This document shows positions 23,294 through 25,581 of a DNA stretch of 25,581 nucleotides, piece after piece; the stretch's first letter is position 1, and the number at the start of each line of letters is the position of its first letter. Under the pieces are notes generated by a model that was not told where the DNA came from, did not search any database, and was given only the letters and a program-made list of their open reading frames with translations. A program made the position numbers and the translations under genes. Source of the DNA: QHYU01 sp041493955 (GTDB lineage: Bacteria; Acidobacteriota; Terriglobia; Acidiferrales; UBA7541); the NCBI GenBank assembly GCA_041493955.1, contig JBGPZW010000034.1:1-25581 (forward strand), written 5' to 3'.

Positions 23294-24481
23294 ATGGATC
23301 TGAATTTGACCGCTGAAGAGCGGCAGTTCCGCGACGACTTGCGCGCGTGGCTCGAGGTCAATGTTCCGAAGGACTGGGGCGAGTGGAGGGAAAAGGCTAT
23401 CGAAGTCTCCTTCCCCTATTTGAGGGCCTGGCAACGGAAGCTCCATGAATGCGGCTGGGCCGCCGTTTCCTGGCCAAAGGAATACGGAGGCCGCGGCGCG
23501 AGCCTGATGCAACAGGCCATCTTTTGGGAGGAAATGGCACGGGCCGAAGCGCCGCCGATGGCCAACGCCCTTGGCCTGGGACTGATCGGCCCCACCATCA
23601 TTGCTTACGGCACGGAAGAGCAAAAGAAGCGCTTTATCCCCAAGATCCTTAGCGCAGAAGAGATCTGGTGCCAGGGCTTTTCCGAACCAAATGCCGGCTC
23701 GGACCTTGCGAGCCTGCAAACCGAAGCGCGCCTGGATGGAGACGATTACGTCGTCAATGGCCAGAAGGTATGGACCAGCTACGGTTGGGTGGGAGATTGG
23801 TGCGAACTTGTCGTTCGCACTGACGCGAACGTGCCCAAACACAAGGGCCTGACGGTTCTTTTGGTCGATATGAAGTCTCCGGGCTTCGAGGTGCGTCCAC
23901 TGCGCCAGATGACGGGAGAAAGCGAATTTCATGAGCTCTTCTTCCGCGATGTGCGCGTGCCGGTGGAAAACGTTCTCGGTAAGGTCAATGACGGCTGGAA
24001 TGTTGCCGTGAGCACGCTCATGTACGAGCGCGGCTCGTATGGCGCGCGCCTCCATCTCCTCTTCAAGCAAAACATCAATCGGCTCATCGAACTCTCGCGC
24101 ACCTTTCAAAGGAACGGGCACCCGGCTGCCCAGGACCCCGTCATGCGCCAGAAGCTCGCGCAGTGCTACGCCGAGGTTGAAATCATGCGCTTAAATCAGT
24201 TGCGCGCGTTCAGCCGGATCACCGAAACCGGAATTCCAGGTCCGGAAGGTTCGATTCAGAAGATCTTCTGGAGCGAGTTGAACCAGCATGTTCAGCAGGT
24301 GGCGCAGGAATTGCTGGGCCCGTATGGCCAGTTGCTCAGCGGCGACAGCCACGCGATCGACAAGGGCATCTGGTCCTATGGGTATCTTCGCTCGCGTGGG
24401 AACACCATCGAGGCAGGCACATCGGAGGTCCAGCGCAACATTATTGGACACTTCGTGCTCGGCCTGCCGAGAAGCTACTAA
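23294..24481 (+). CDS. Acyl-CoA dehydrogenase (first of an adjacent pair)
   Basis: This FAD-dependent enzyme introduces the alpha-beta double bond into an acyl-CoA. The 395-residue protein has the family signature WCQGFSEPNAGSDLASLQTE (FAD-binding; GFSEPNAGSD), KVWTSYG and the C-terminal EAGTSEVQRNIIG. The usual catalytic Glu just before the Gly in EGTS is Ala here (EAGTS), so the base is more likely Glu245 in the LMYERG helix, as in subunits of the heterotetrameric (alpha2-beta2) enzymes of actinobacterial steroid side-chain breakdown. That assignment is inference. The ATG at 23294 has AAGGAG 8 bases upstream. A second, different acyl-CoA dehydrogenase follows after 11 bases, fitting a two-subunit enzyme. 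Confidence 0.92.
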   Translation: MDLNLTAEERQFRDDLRAWLEVNVPKDWGEWREKAIEVSFPYLRAWQRKLHECGWAAVSWPKEYGGRGASLMQQAIFWEEMARAEAPPMANALGLGLIGPTIIAYGTEEQKKRFIPKILSAEEIWCQGFSEPNAGSDLASLQTEARLDGDDYVVNGQKVWTSYGWVGDWCELVVRTDANVPKHKGLTVLLVDMKSPGFEVRPLRQMTGESEFHELFFRDVRVPVENVLGKVNDGWNVAVSTLMYERGSYGARLHLLFKQNINRLIELSRTFQRNGHPAAQDPVMRQKLAQCYAEVEIMRLNQLRAFSRITETGIPGPEGSIQKIFWSELNQHVQQVAQELLGPYGQLLSGDSHAIDKGIWSYGYLRSRGNTIEAGTSEVQRNIIGHFVLGLPRSY

Positions 24482-24492
24482 GGGGATACGTG

Positions 24493-25581
24493 ATGCAATT
24501 CGGATTGAGCGAGAGCCAGCAGATGCTCAAGGACAATGCCCGCAAGTTTTTTGCGGGCGAGTGCCCGATAGACGCAGTCCGGCGTCTCATGGAGACTGAT
24601 ACCGCTTACGACGCAGCCTTATGGGCCAAGATGACCGAGCAGGGTTACACGGGCATCATCTTTCCCGAGGAGTATGGTGGGGTCGGTCTCGGGAAAGTTG
24701 AACTCATTCTCCTGATGGAAGAGGCGGGGCGAGCACTCTTGCCGGGGCCGTTTTTCTCCACTGTCGCGCTGGCTGGCGCCGTGATTGACACCGTCGCTAC
24801 CCCCGAACAGAAGAAGAAATACCTCGCTCCGATCTGTTCGGGTGAGGCGCGCTCCACTGTCGCATTCCTTGAGGCCAGCGCGAGCTGGGATCCTACAGAC
24901 GCGCGGATCGCTGTCGCGAAAGGAAGGCTCACGGGCGAGAAACTATTCGTGCCCGATGCTGCGGTGGCGAACTACATAATCGTCGTGGCGCGTGGTGGCG
25001 TCTTCGCAGTGGATGCCAGGGCGCCGGGAATCAGCATCAAGCCGATGGAGGGGATGGATCTCACACGCAAGCTGTATTCCGTGCGATTCAATAACACGCC
25101 TGCAGAAAGGCTCGGCAACGCGGCCGGTCTGGCGCGGGGGCTCGATGTTGCCACTGCGGCTCTGGTCGCTGAGATGGTGGGTGGAATGCAGCGCACGCTC
25201 GACAAAACCGTCGAGTATGCAAAGATGCGAAAGCAGTTCGGCAAGCCAATCGGATCGTTCCAGGCCGTGCAGCACCAGTGCGCTGACATGTACTTGGAGA
25301 CTGAGAGTGCACGTTCGGCAGCCTACTACGCCGCGTGGGCGCTCGAAGAGAACGCACCGGACGCGGCAGTGGCCGTCTCGATCGCCAAGATGTACGCAAG
25401 CGATGCCTGCCGCGCCGTAGGCAACCGCGGGATTCAGATCCATGGCGGCATGGGTTTCACGTGGGAGAGCGATCTACACCTCTATTACCGGCGCGCGAAA
25501 GTGTCAGAGACGGCGTTCGGCGACGCGACTTTCCATCGCGAGCGGATCGCTCGCCTCGTGATCGACGCTGGCGCGGTGTCC
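24493..25581 (+). CDS. Acyl-CoA dehydrogenase, second of the pair (runs off right edge)
   Basis: The frame is open from the ATG at 24493 to the end of the window (363 codons, no stop), so the gene is partial but almost full length for the family (370-390 residues). It begins MQFGLSESQQMLKDNARKFF and includes EEYGGVGLGKVELILLMEEA and the C-terminal family signature YAKMRKQFGKPIGSFQAVQH, then GNRGIQIHGGMGFTWESDLH. The AFLEASASWDP segment, where GFSEPNAGSD stands in its neighbour, departs from the usual FAD-contact motif. This is typical of the degenerate subunit of paired dehydrogenases. The 11-base gap to the first dehydrogenase indicates one operon. The substrate is unknown. Confidence 0.9.
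   Translation, partial: MQFGLSESQQMLKDNARKFFAGECPIDAVRRLMETDTAYDAALWAKMTEQGYTGIIFPEEYGGVGLGKVELILLMEEAGRALLPGPFFSTVALAGAVIDTVATPEQKKKYLAPICSGEARSTVAFLEASASWDPTDARIAVAKGRLTGEKLFVPDAAVANYIIVVARGGVFAVDARAPGISIKPMEGMDLTRKLYSVRFNNTPAERLGNAAGLARGLDVATAALVAEMVGGMQRTLDKTVEYAKMRKQFGKPIGSFQAVQHQCADMYLETESARSAAYYAAWALEENAPDAAVAVSIAKMYASDACRAVGNRGIQIHGGMGFTWESDLHLYYRRAKVSETAFGDATFHRERIARLVIDAGAVS

Overview
The window looks like a chromosomal segment of a soil-type Acidobacteriota. The main support is a very long Oar-like TonB-dependent receptor with an N-terminal carboxypeptidase-regulatory domain, a TonB plus M48-protease operon, and a cluster of small stress genes of a style I associate with this phylum. 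This assignment rests on gene style only; no rRNA marker is present. The DNA is moderately GC-rich, and coding strands switch in blocks.

Block 1 (1-5720) is a protein-homeostasis and stress region, nearly all on the minus strand. It holds groES-groEL (groEL runs off the left edge), a secreted protein of unknown function, two paralogous small proteins of unknown function (one shortened and frame-disturbed), a small two-helix membrane protein, an antibiotic-biosynthesis-monooxygenase (ABM)-like protein, the 5' remnant of a second ABM-like gene, and a small heat-shock protein (Hsp20). Facing Hsp20 on the plus strand is a 284-residue helix-turn-helix regulator. The intergenic region between Hsp20 and the regulator is present twice. 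The second copy lies upstream of the ABM gene, with the regulator cut off after a few codons. Each copy carries a near-consensus sigma-70 promoter, a palindrome between the divergent -35 boxes, and a leader in which the Shine-Dalgarno sequence can pair with an upstream C-rich stretch. Together this looks like a duplicated heat/stress control module with a possible RNA thermometer.

Block 2 (5721-9092) has a REP-like intergenic region and then, on the minus strand, a TonB protein followed by a secreted M48 metalloprotease, closed by a clear intrinsic terminator. Block 3 (9093-13752, plus) has an EcsC-family protein, a polytopic membrane protein, a Tat-exported dienelactone hydrolase and a secreted coiled-coil protein. 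Block 4 (14039-14455, minus) is a tandem ACT-domain protein with two hairpins in its leader, next to a degenerate tRNA-like sequence.

Block 5 (about 14916-25581, plus) is a catabolic locus: a TetR regulator, a zinc alcohol dehydrogenase, the TonB-dependent receptor (frameshifted near its N-terminus in a G-run), an SDR oxidoreductase, an acyl-CoA synthetase and two adjacent acyl-CoA dehydrogenases (the second runs off the right edge). A near-identical promoter/operator motif stands before tetR and again before the receptor, so the TetR protein probably controls both itself and the uptake/beta-oxidation genes.
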